Assembly: GCA_029432775.1 (NCBI GenBank)
Contig: JAROAZ010000012.1
Location: 62,001 to 126,000, forward strand
Source: Pontiellaceae bacterium B12227
GTDB lineage: Bacteria > Verrucomicrobiota > Kiritimatiellia > Kiritimatiellales > Pontiellaceae
Length of the DNA stretch: 64,000 bases
Reading direction: 5' to 3'
Part shown: one piece after another, positions 43,467-52,800 of the stretch
Layout: each line of letters starts with the position of its first letter
Position numbering within the stretch: position 1 is the first letter of the stretch
The notes under the pieces: model-generated
The model's input: the letters and a program-made list of their open reading frames with translations, nothing else
What the model was told of the DNA's origin: nothing
The model's database searches: none
Translations under genes and position numbers: made by a program

Positions 43467-46025
43467 ATGTGTCGTTTCATCATCCATCTCTTTTTCCTTT
43501 TGATGCTGGGCTCCGCTTATGGAGGTGTTTTTCAACCCTTGGAAGCCTCTTTCGGCTCGGTTTCAGTTCAAGCGGCCGGCGATGAACTTGTGGTGTCGTC
43601 CGGAATGGTTGAGCGGCGGTGGAGGTGGACCGGACGCGGCTTGTCGACCACCGGCCTGCGCGATCTGCGTCTGGGGCATGAGTGGGTTGAGCAGCCGGGC
43701 CCTGAAAAAGCCGACTGGGCATTCGCTCAACTGACCGAGGGTGATGCTGAACTGATTTCTCTCACGGCAAAGGAATCGGATGACGAGGGATTTACGTCCC
43801 GTCATCTGGAAGTGACAGCCGAGATACATTATCCAAAGACTGGAACTACGCTGAAATATGTCATCTGGGCCTATCCGAATGCACCGGGACTGCGCACGCA
43901 GATTTGGCTGAAAGGCAATCCTGCCGATAACACGAACACGTTAAGCGGCCAACTTTCAATTGGAGTGGTTGCAGGGAAAGCCCATCAGATTCCAAAGGGC
44001 CGGCCCGAACATTCGATGGCGCCGGAATACCACACCTCAAATCTGTATCATGGCAAAGAGGTCGAACTGAAAATTGAAGGCATGAAGCACGATCGCGCGT
44101 ATCGGGCCATGCTCACCTGGTGGGATACCGGATCCGGCGGGCGGCGGACCCAGGCCGTGCGGGTAACGAGTATGGATGGCGAAAGTGCGGTGCAGGTGGT
44201 GCCTCCCGTTCAACTGCCCGCCAGTCGCGATCAGAAATTACCGCAAGAAGTTGCTTTCACTATTCCTGCGGAAGTCCGCGTGGGCGATATGGTCCGGGTG
44301 AAAATTCAGAAAAAGAAAGGGGTGAATGCCCATCTTTCCGAGTTCTGGGTTTATGAAGAAGGCAGGGCGCCTGATTTCCAATCATTGGAAGGCGACGCCA
44401 AACGATTACAGGAGCTGCGGGACAACGCCCCGAACGGTTTTTATCTGGCAGCCTACATGAATTGCGGAGCTAAAAGTCCGCTGAAGAAAAGCAGCGACAC
44501 GCAGGCCTCAAACCGGGTGGATTTTCTTCCGGTCCTCGGAAGCCGCCTGACCGCCTTTGGTTATTATAACGATACACAGCACCGCCACACGAAGGATCAC
44601 CATATGGTTCGCGAGGAAACCTTCAACGGCCCCGAAGTGGATTGGGCGAGCATTCTGTTTGTCGAGAAGGGTCAAGGCGGCATTGCATGGGTCAAGGAAT
44701 CGCACAAATGTGTTAACCGCTCCGGGGTGCACACCGGCGAATTTATTTCCGATGCCCGTGGCCTGCACAATACGGGGTCCGCACTTTCGGCGGCGGACCT
44801 GTTGCCGCATGAATACCGCTGGTGCTGGGCCACCTGGACAGTGCTCTATCCGGAAAATACCGAGCTTGCCCGGCAGCTGGCCATGAAGCAGTTCGATCGT
44901 GCGCGCTATCCGGTCGATCCGGCGCGCGATGTTTTTGTGAAGGCCAATACCTGGGGCAGTGGCAACAGCGGCGAAGAATCGATGTCCATGGCTTCAGAGA
45001 AAGAAGTCCTGAAGGAAATCAAATCCGTTGCCGACCTCGGTATTGACATCCTGCAGATCGACGATGGCTGGCAATGCGGTCGACAAAATCCGCCGAACAA
45101 GTCGAAAGTATGGCATGTGCGGGAAGACTGGTATCCCAATGGCTGGAAAACGGTTCGCAAGATCGCCGCGCAGAACAATCTTAAACTGGGACTCTGGACG
45201 GCGGCGTATGCCGGCCTCGAAGACCTGAAAAGGAACTACGATGCCGGTGGGTTTGTGACCTGGAAATATGACTTTGCCCGCATTGCAAACTATAACGATC
45301 TTTCCAACCATTGGAACAAACTGCGTTCTTTCATTTTATACACAGATCACAACGCCCGCATGGCGGTAGATGTAACGGAAAATGCACCGCGTTTCGGTTA
45401 TTTCTGGGCACGGGACTTCGGTTGTGTCTGGCTTTCCAACCGCAAGCCGAACAATCCCCCGAATACGATTCCGAAACCGACGTTGATGCTGCGTGAAAAC
45501 CGCGAACTTTCAAAGTACGTCAACCTTAACAAATTTGAACTCCCCATTCAGAATTTTGAACGCGTGAACAAGCAGAAGAGCGATGCCCATCTGTACGGGC
45601 ATGCCTACGAGGTGGCGCTGGGACTGATGGGCATACCGACCTTTTTCCAGACGACGTATTACTACGAGGGCAAGGCCCGCAAAGAAGTCCGCGAATTGGT
45701 CCAACTCTACAAAGAATATCAGCAAAATCTGTATGCCCGCTATGTCTTTGCTGTGGGCGAAGAACCGGACGGTGCTTCCTGGAGCGGTTTCCAATGGTTG
45801 GAAGCCGATTCAGCCGAAGGTTTTCTGCTGATCTTCCGCGAACGGCAGAACTCCGAATCCCGAAAGTCGGTTCAGGTATTGAACATGCCGGCGGGGCAGG
45901 TGGTCGAATTGTTAGACTTACGCACCGGGCGGAAGAGTCATGCGGCCGTTGATGAAAATGGTGGAATACCGCTTCATATCGCGCAGGCGGCCGATTTCCT
46001 GTTTTTGAAATACCATGCGGAGTGA
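43467..46025 (+). CDS. GH36-like (clan D) alpha-galactosidase family protein
   Basis: 852 residues with a signal peptide (FIIHLFFLLMLGSAYGG). An N-terminal beta-sandwich (about 25-450) is interrupted at about 205-305 by an extra beta-domain (YRAMLTWWDTGSGGRRTQAV...). The barrel carries the clan D signatures GIDILQIDDGWQ (about 525-537) and FVTWKYDFAR with Asp602 as probable nucleophile. A C-terminal beta-domain ends the protein. GH36 enzymes cleave alpha-galactosides, but the acid/base region (VDVTENAPRFGYFWARDFG) is not classical, so the substrate may differ. No GTCAC element precedes it. A terminator does, so it needs its own promoter, which I could not fix. It contains three perfect TTCCAA palindromes. 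Confidence 0.72.
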   Translation: MCRFIIHLFFLLMLGSAYGGVFQPLEASFGSVSVQAAGDELVVSSGMVERRWRWTGRGLSTTGLRDLRLGHEWVEQPGPEKADWAFAQLTEGDAELISLTAKESDDEGFTSRHLEVTAEIHYPKTGTTLKYVIWAYPNAPGLRTQIWLKGNPADNTNTLSGQLSIGVVAGKAHQIPKGRPEHSMAPEYHTSNLYHGKEVELKIEGMKHDRAYRAMLTWWDTGSGGRRTQAVRVTSMDGESAVQVVPPVQLPASRDQKLPQEVAFTIPAEVRVGDMVRVKIQKKKGVNAHLSEFWVYEEGRAPDFQSLEGDAKRLQELRDNAPNGFYLAAYMNCGAKSPLKKSSDTQASNRVDFLPVLGSRLTAFGYYNDTQHRHTKDHHMVREETFNGPEVDWASILFVEKGQGGIAWVKESHKCVNRSGVHTGEFISDARGLHNTGSALSAADLLPHEYRWCWATWTVLYPENTELARQLAMKQFDRARYPVDPARDVFVKANTWGSGNSGEESMSMASEKEVLKEIKSVADLGIDILQIDDGWQCGRQNPPNKSKVWHVREDWYPNGWKTVRKIAAQNNLKLGLWTAAYAGLEDLKRNYDAGGFVTWKYDFARIANYNDLSNHWNKLRSFILYTDHNARMAVDVTENAPRFGYFWARDFGCVWLSNRKPNNPPNTIPKPTLMLRENRELSKYVNLNKFELPIQNFERVNKQKSDAHLYGHAYEVALGLMGIPTFFQTTYYYEGKARKEVRELVQLYKEYQQNLYARYVFAVGEEPDGASWSGFQWLEADSAEGFLLIFRERQNSESRKSVQVLNMPAGQVVELLDLRTGRKSHAAVDENGGIPLHIAQAADFLFLKYHAE
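44376..44390. repeat. TTCCAA-N3-TTGGAA palindrome (perfect arms, coding)
   Basis: Spacer TCA, in frame as FQSLE in the GH36-like gene. Confidence 0.85.
45302..45316. repeat. TTCCAA-N3-TTGGAA palindrome (perfect arms, coding)
   Basis: Spacer CCA. The reverse complement is the TGG form found between genes. It encodes SNHWN. Confidence 0.85.
45789..45803. repeat. TTCCAA-N3-TTGGAA palindrome (perfect arms, coding)
   Basis: Spacer TGG, encoding FQWLE. Identical over 15 bp to the intergenic copies at 7800, 9357, 16493 and 17274. Confidence 0.85.
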
Positions 46026-46124
46026 AACAGTTTACCGCGATTTTGAAACGTTGATATCTGCGCCCATGGCGCGATGCATATAGACCGCTGAGCGTTAGTT
46101 CAGTTGGTAAATGGAATTTTAAGA

Positions 46125-49100
46125 ATGAAAATAACAGCTTTAGCCATTACAGGATGCCTTGCGGCGTTTATTCCGGTCGTTTCGGCGCAGGAGACCTTTA
46201 ATCTGGCCAAATACCAGTCCGTAACGGCGGACTCCTACGCATCGGACAAGCCGGAGCAATTTGCCAACGATGGCTTTGTGTCGCAGGACAGTCGCTGGGT
46301 CAGCTCCGGTTCAGGACCGCACTGGCTCGAAATCGAGCTGGCCGTTCCGATGACGATCGGCAGCGCCCACCTGTTCAGCGGCGGAACCTGGAATTCAGCC
46401 ATGTCCAACTTTGTGCTGCAGTATGACCATGGCGGAAGCTGGGTTGATATTGCCGGCACGGATGTGTCGGGCAATACGCTGCCCGAGCGCAATCTGATGT
46501 TCACTGCGCCGGTCACGGCTCAGAAATTCCGCCTCTACACGACGGATGGAACCGCCCGGGTGATTGATCTAGCGCTCTATCCGCCGACTTCTGACGGTTC
46601 ACCTGTTCCCTTCGGAACCGATGTGGATTTGAATCTGGCCAAGTTGCGGCAGGTCGAGGCCTCGTCCATCAGCGGCGAGAATTATCCCAAACTGGCCATC
46701 GACGGCTATGCCGACAATACCTCCTGCTGGGTGGGGAGTGCCGGAACACAGGAGCTGGAGGTTTCATGGCTTCAGGGGGAGAAAATTCGAGGCATTCACC
46801 TCTATTCCGGTCTGGAAGGTCAGGCCGGCACACAGATCCAGAATTTTAATGTGGATTACTGGGATGGTTCAGCATGGGTGACCTTTGCCGGCGGTTCCAT
46901 CACAGGCAATACCCTGCTGGAGCGCGATGTCCGCTTCGATGCGGCGGTGACCACCACGAAAATCCGTCTCCAGTCGCTGGATGCCGCTGCACCCCGAATC
47001 CGCGAGCTGGCCGTGCTGCCGGAAAATAATACGGGCGGCTATCCGCTCTGGACGGATGTGAAGGACGAAGCCCCGCCGACGGCCGACTTTATGGACTACG
47101 ACGACGGCTACTACGCCATTAAAAACCGTGGCACCGGCCTGAACCTACGCACATCGACCAACGGTTCATCCGTGGTTTCGGCACAGGATGTCTGGTTTCA
47201 GCTGCTGCTCAACATTGGAACGGATACCTACCGCCTGCGCAGCAAAGACAGCGGCGAATGTTTCGAGGTTGCGCTTGCATCCACCGATAACGGCGCGCAG
47301 ATCGTTGAAGGAACGTATTCCAGTATGCCGCATCAGCGTTGGCAACTGGTTGATTCCGGCGATGGAACGCACTTCCGGATCGTCAATGTCTGGAGCGGAA
47401 AAGCCCTGGATCTGGATGGAGTTAACGTGGTGCAGCAGACCGTGGATGCGGATCACAGCCAGCAGTGGTCTTTCGACTACGAGACCCACGTTCCGAAAAA
47501 AGGCCAGGTCGCCTTTTTTCACTACAACTATATGTATCAACCGAACTGGTTCTACAGCTGGAGCGCCACGGCCGAAAATGACTGCGAGTATGGCGACTAT
47601 CATCCGCAGCAGTGGGGGTGGTTTACGGGATCGAATCCGGTGATCCTGCGCGATCAGCCCAAATGGTATTCCCGCGCCCAGATGACCTGCGCAATGGGGT
47701 TCAACGAACCGGACAAACCCGAGCAGGCCAACATTCCTGAAGAGGATGCGGCCGATCAGTGGCCGCGTTTCGAACGTATGCAGCTTCCGCTGGTCGGGCC
47801 GTGCCCGGCGCAGAACAATGGTTCGTGGCGCAAGAATTATGAGGCGATCGCTGAGGACCGAGGCCTGCGCTCGGAATATATGGCGTTGCACTGGTATGCC
47901 GGTTGCAATCAAGGCAGCCCCCAAAACATCATTGATGTCATCAATAATGTCTACAACGCCTACGGCAAGCCGATCTGGATCACCGAGTTCGCGGTTAAGG
48001 ATTGGAGCGGAAAGTCGACGGGCTGGAACCGCAACGATAACTATAACTGGCTTGCCGAATTTCTCTGGCGTGCCGAAGGCATTGCCCACCTGAAAAAATA
48101 CTCCCTCTTTGAGTGGGGCGTTGAGGATAATAATGCTGATCCCACGGTAAAGGATGCGCCGACGATGGGGCTGCATGTGCGCAACGATAAGACCAACCCC
48201 GGATATGAGGATTTATCCGAATGTGGATTGTTGCTGGCCGGTTGGGATGGAGACGCAACAGTCCGTAATGCCAAGGAATACATTATCCATAACAAGGGAC
48301 GCAGCCTGCGTCTGATCGATCATCCCGCATCCAATACCGTGACTCAGGCCAACATTCTGCACCGAGCCGGAACGGATCAATGGATGCTCCAGCCAGCGCC
48401 GGGAGGTAAACAATATATCATAGGCGTTAACGATGGCCGTCTGCTTCATTACAACGGCTCAAGTGTCGGCCTTTCCGCGGCTGGAACGACCGGCTCGGCA
48501 GTCGAGTGGTCGCTGCAGGAAAGTCAATACGGCTGGTTCTTTATCAATCATCCTTCGACGGGCAAGCGCCTGCGTATCATGAGTAACAATGTAATCAATG
48601 TGGATAACGACACAAACACAGGGGACAATCTGAAGTTTCGTTTCATCAGGCCGGCGCAGCCCATCGGGATTGCGGAAACGCAGCCGCTGCCGTATTCCGA
48701 AAGTTTTGAAGATGGCGTCGGTGCCTGGGTCCAGTCTGTTACCGATGACTATGATTGGAGGCGGAACAGCGGAGGAACGCCTACCCCAGGGGCTGGTCCC
48801 TCCGGGGCTTCAGACGGAGAATTCTATCTGTATGCCGAAGGACATGACTCAGGGGGGGGCCATAAGTCGACTTCGATTCAGTGTACATTTGACCTCAGCG
48901 GGGTGAGCTCTGCAGAAATGCGCTTCGATTATCATATGTTTGGAACATACATTGACTATCTGTCGCTGGATGTTTATGACGGCTCCGCGTGGACGTCCAA
49001 TGTCTGGATCGAAACGGGGCAACAGCAATCCGACAGTGCAGACGCGTGGTTGACGGCAACGGTTGACCTCGACGCCTATGTGGGCAACAGCGAAGTGATA

Positions 49101-49559
49101 CTCCGCTTCCGGACAAAACATAAGCAGTGGAACTCAGCGGATCCGGCCATCGACAACATTCAGTTGGAGGCAGCCCTGCTTACAGAATATGACCTCTGGG
49201 TTCAGGATGCCTTTGCCGGAGCTCCTCCGGGAACGGATACCACGGAGACGGGTAACCCGGATGGCGACTCAAATGCAAACCAACTGGAGTGGATTCTCGC
49301 AACGGATCCGCTGGTGGCCGATTCGCCGATTACGTCGATGTTGTTTAATGATCCAAACTGGATCACTACCTACACCCGACGTAAGATTGATGGCATTTCG
49401 GTCTATTCCGAATGGTCGCTGGAACTGGTTCCGCCGGACTGGGATACAATCGGCCTGACGGAGGTCAAAATCGGCGATGACGGCGAAGTCGAAACCTGGG
49501 CCGTCCTGCTTCCCTTTGCCGCGGATCAAAAATATATCCGGCTGAGGGTTGAACAATAA
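46125..49559 (+). CDS. Giant secreted GH128-like glycosidase, copy 1
   Basis: 1,144 residues from the ATG at 46125 with the signal peptide MKITALAITGCLAAFIPVVSA. Domain order: two discoidin-like (F5/8 C) domains (about 25-160 and 165-305); a ricin B-type lectin (about 325-455, RLRSKDSGECFEVA and QRWQLV); the GH128-like barrel (about 462-710) with Glu528 in MGFNEPDKPEQANI and Glu621 in PIWITEFAVKD; a second ricin-like region (about 715-845); a MAM-like domain (about 853-1015); an EF-hand-like GNPDGDSNANQLEW stretch; and a tail ending KYIRLRVEQ. GH128 members cleave beta-1,3-glucans. In this locus another backbone is possible. It is a paralogue of the next gene. Only a weak GTCAC/CGTT-like match precedes it. 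Confidence 0.82.
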   Translation: MKITALAITGCLAAFIPVVSAQETFNLAKYQSVTADSYASDKPEQFANDGFVSQDSRWVSSGSGPHWLEIELAVPMTIGSAHLFSGGTWNSAMSNFVLQYDHGGSWVDIAGTDVSGNTLPERNLMFTAPVTAQKFRLYTTDGTARVIDLALYPPTSDGSPVPFGTDVDLNLAKLRQVEASSISGENYPKLAIDGYADNTSCWVGSAGTQELEVSWLQGEKIRGIHLYSGLEGQAGTQIQNFNVDYWDGSAWVTFAGGSITGNTLLERDVRFDAAVTTTKIRLQSLDAAAPRIRELAVLPENNTGGYPLWTDVKDEAPPTADFMDYDDGYYAIKNRGTGLNLRTSTNGSSVVSAQDVWFQLLLNIGTDTYRLRSKDSGECFEVALASTDNGAQIVEGTYSSMPHQRWQLVDSGDGTHFRIVNVWSGKALDLDGVNVVQQTVDADHSQQWSFDYETHVPKKGQVAFFHYNYMYQPNWFYSWSATAENDCEYGDYHPQQWGWFTGSNPVILRDQPKWYSRAQMTCAMGFNEPDKPEQANIPEEDAADQWPRFERMQLPLVGPCPAQNNGSWRKNYEAIAEDRGLRSEYMALHWYAGCNQGSPQNIIDVINNVYNAYGKPIWITEFAVKDWSGKSTGWNRNDNYNWLAEFLWRAEGIAHLKKYSLFEWGVEDNNADPTVKDAPTMGLHVRNDKTNPGYEDLSECGLLLAGWDGDATVRNAKEYIIHNKGRSLRLIDHPASNTVTQANILHRAGTDQWMLQPAPGGKQYIIGVNDGRLLHYNGSSVGLSAAGTTGSAVEWSLQESQYGWFFINHPSTGKRLRIMSNNVINVDNDTNTGDNLKFRFIRPAQPIGIAETQPLPYSESFEDGVGAWVQSVTDDYDWRRNSGGTPTPGAGPSGASDGEFYLYAEGHDSGGGHKSTSIQCTFDLSGVSSAEMRFDYHMFGTYIDYLSLDVYDGSAWTSNVWIETGQQQSDSADAWLTATVDLDAYVGNSEVILRFRTKHKQWNSADPAIDNIQLEAALLTEYDLWVQDAFAGAPPGTDTTETGNPDGDSNANQLEWILATDPLVADSPITSMLFNDPNWITTYTRRKIDGISVYSEWSLELVPPDWDTIGLTEVKIGDDGEVETWAVLLPFAADQKYIRLRVEQ

Positions 49560-49601
49560 TCCTCCCAGCGGTCTCCAAAGGTTCGAATTGGGCGTTTTTG
49601 C

Positions 49602-49629
49602 GTCACTTCCGTTCATGTTTCGGCGTTTA
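49602..49629 (+). promoter_or_regulatory. GTCAC-N17-CGTT promoter-like element
   Basis: GTCAC, 15 bp, GGCGTTTA, 175 bp before the start at 49,802. The long leader includes a small hairpin at 49651-49669 (ACCTCC/GGAGGT) that could sequester an AGGAGG-like sequence. Confidence 0.7.
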
Positions 49630-49801
49630 GGAGGGTGAGTCAGAATCTTAACCTCCTCATCAGGGAGGTAGGCGGAAACCCGGTCTATGCTGGATGGATG
49701 AATTCAGATCATTAAAAACGGATTTTTAGAATAATAAAAAAGGCTCCGGATTGAGCAGTGATGCTCTGAAAATTTGAGTAATGAGTTTTGAGGAGAACAT
49801 G

Positions 49802-52800
49802 ATGAATATGAAACGAATAAGTGTAATGATGTTAATCGGGGCTGGGTGCGTGCAGATGGCAACGGCCGATGTCGTGGTGTTCCAGGCCGACTTTGAGTCG
49901 GGAACGACAGCAACGACCGGCACGATTACGTACACCGCTGGTTACAATGTCACGAATGCCGTTACCGGCGGGCCGGATGCAACCCTGGGCAACCGTGTGC
50001 TTTTTGCCGATCCATCAACGGGTGGGAGTGCGGCCACGGATATTACGCTGACGCCCGTAAATGCGGTGTCGCTGTCTGCTGGTCAGGCGGCCAAAGTATC
50101 GCTGGACTTTGTGATTCGTCGCACCAATGGAGCCACGAAAAGCCACTATGTGACCGGCTACGATTCCAACAACAACATCATCTTTCAGTTCGTCCTCGGA
50201 GAACTGAATGAATTTGGAAACGGCGGCGCGGATCGCCAGCGCCCGGGATATGCTGACAGCAGCGGAAGTCATTCGTTCACTGCGGGCCAGATTGCTTCGG
50301 GCACCAATCCCGGAAGCTATTGGTTCGGCAACGACGGGAGCACGGCCGACGGACTCAACGCCGCGAAAGACGCGCATTTCGAGATTACCGTTTCCTCCGG
50401 CGGTTGGTCGCTTTATACGGTAAAGCTGGACGGAACCGAGGCGCAAACCATCACGCTGCCGACCTGGGATGGCGGCACCTATTCGGAGCTGGCCTATGTC
50501 AAGGTGACCGGAGAGAGTGCAGCGGCCGGGGGCTTTTTCGACAACTTCACGATTCAGTCCGTCGCCGGTCCGGTAATCGTGCCGGATTCGCACGATTTCT
50601 ATCATAACCTGGCTAAATACCAGTCGGTGACCGCGGACTCATTTGCATCGGACAACCCGGTCCAGTTTGCCACCGACGGCTTTGTATCGCAGGACAGTCG
50701 CTGGGTCAGCACCGAGAACGGACCGCACTGGCTCGAAATCGAGCTGGCCGCTCCGATGACGATCGGCAGCGCCCATCTGTTCAGTGGCGGGGCATCGGAC
50801 GCCGCTATGGCGGATTTAGTACTGCAGTACGATAACGGCGGAAGCTGGGTCGATATTGCGGGCACGGATGTGTCCGGCAACACACTCCCCAACCTCAACC
50901 TGGCGTTCGACGCGCCTGTTACTGCGCAGACGTTCCGCCTCTACACAACAGATGCTGCGGCCAGCGTGAAGGAGCTCGCGCTCTATCCGCCGACATCCGA
51001 CGGATCGAACGTGATGTTTGGAGTGGATGTGGATCTCAATATTGCCAAACAGCGTCAGTATGATTATTCCTCGGTAGACGGTGTCCATTATCCACGTTTG
51101 GCCATCGACGGCTATGCCGACAACGCTTCCGCCTGGGCCAGCACCGACGGTGCCGGGCCGCACGATCTGGAAATCCATCTTCCGCAAGGGGAGAACATCC
51201 GCGGCATCCAGCTCTACTCGGGCTATGAGGATGCACCGGGCACGCAGATCCAGAACTTTGAGGTGGCCTACCAGGATGGTGGAAGCTGGGTGCTTTTTAA
51301 CGGCGGATCCGTTTCCAGCAATACCGCGCTGGATCTGAACCTTTGGTTTGGTGCTGCGGCAACGGCCACCAAAATTCGCATCCGGTCGCTTGATTCCAGC
51401 CAGGCTGTCATCCGCGAACTGGTGGTGCTGCCTGAAAATAATGCGGGCGGTTATCCGCTCTGGACCGATGTACTCGATGAAGCCCCGCCAGCCCAGAGCT
51501 ATATGGACTATGAAGATTCTTACTACACCATTGAAAACCGGGATAACGGATTGAGTCTGTCTTCCTCGACGAATGGGTCGTTTACAACAGCGGATGCGCC
51601 GCAGTTCCAGGTGCTGCTCAACATCGGCACCGATACCTACCGCCTGCGCAGCAAGGATTCCGGTAATTGTTTCGAGGTCGCGATGGCCTCCACCAATACG
51701 GGCGCGGCGATTGTCGAGGGCGACTATTCCTCCATGCCGCATCAGCGCTGGCAGCTGGTGGATACCGGCGACGGTGAACATTTCAAAATTGTGAATGCCT
51801 GGAGCGGCATGGTGCTTGGGCTGGACGGTACCAATGTGGTGCAGCAGGCGGACGGATCCGGGTTTTCCAAACATTGGAAAATCAACTACGAGACCCATTT
51901 CCCGAAACAGGGAGAGGCTGCCCATTTCCACTTTAGTTCCATGTTTAAACCCAGTTGGGTTTACGACTGGAGAAACCAACCCAAGGTTCCGGTAGACTAT
52001 CCCCATGAGCCGATGCAGTGGGGCGGTGCCGGTGCCTCTAATCTGGATATCCTAAAGTATCAGTCTGAATGGTCTGGTCGCGCCCGTGAGACCACGGTGA
52101 TGGGCTTCAACGAGCCGGATCTGCATGATCAGGCGAATATCGCCACCAACGTTGCCGCTTATCAATGGCCGCGCCTGGAGCGTATGCGGCTTCCGCTGCT
52201 GGGGCCGTGTCCGGCAGGATACAAAAACTACTGGCGAACCGGTTATGAGGATATTGCCGAGAAGGAAGGCCTGCGTTCTGAATATATGGCCATGCACTGG
52301 TATTCGACGGCAGGAGCTTCCGGCGGAAGCCCGGGCACGCTCATCAGTAATATGGAGTATCTCTACAACCTCTACGGCAAGCCGATCTGGCTGACCGAGT
52401 TTTCCACCCGCAACTTCAACGGCACCATGACCTCATGGAGCCGGAATCATAACTATAACTTCCTGGCCGAATTTGCATGGCGCGCAGAAACCCTGCCGTG
52501 GCTCAAAAGATGGTCGCTGTTTGAATGGGGATATGGTGGAGATCCGGCAACAACGGATGCCAACAGCGAGAACCCGACCGATATGAACTCACCGAAACTG
52601 GCGCTTCACTACAGCAACGACAGCGGCGATCCCGGTTGGGAAGATCTGATGGAGTGCGGACTGCTGCTGGCTGGCTGGGACGGAAATACCAACACGTTGG
52701 ATAACACGTCATACATCATCCACAACAAAGGGCGTTTCCTGCGCCTGATCGACCATCCGGCCTCCAATACCGTGACCTATGCTGATGTTGAAAACCGCAG

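Noticed and set aside
46060..46105. Possible seventh GTCAC-N17-CGTT element before GH128 copy 1
   Set aside because: AGCGTTAG is present, but the sequence at the -35 position (GCGAT) matches only two of five bases.
50816..52006. 396-codon open frame on the minus strand inside GH128 copy 2
   Set aside because: It is antisense to discoidin and lectin domains with clear homology to copy 1. Long antisense frames are expected at this base composition.
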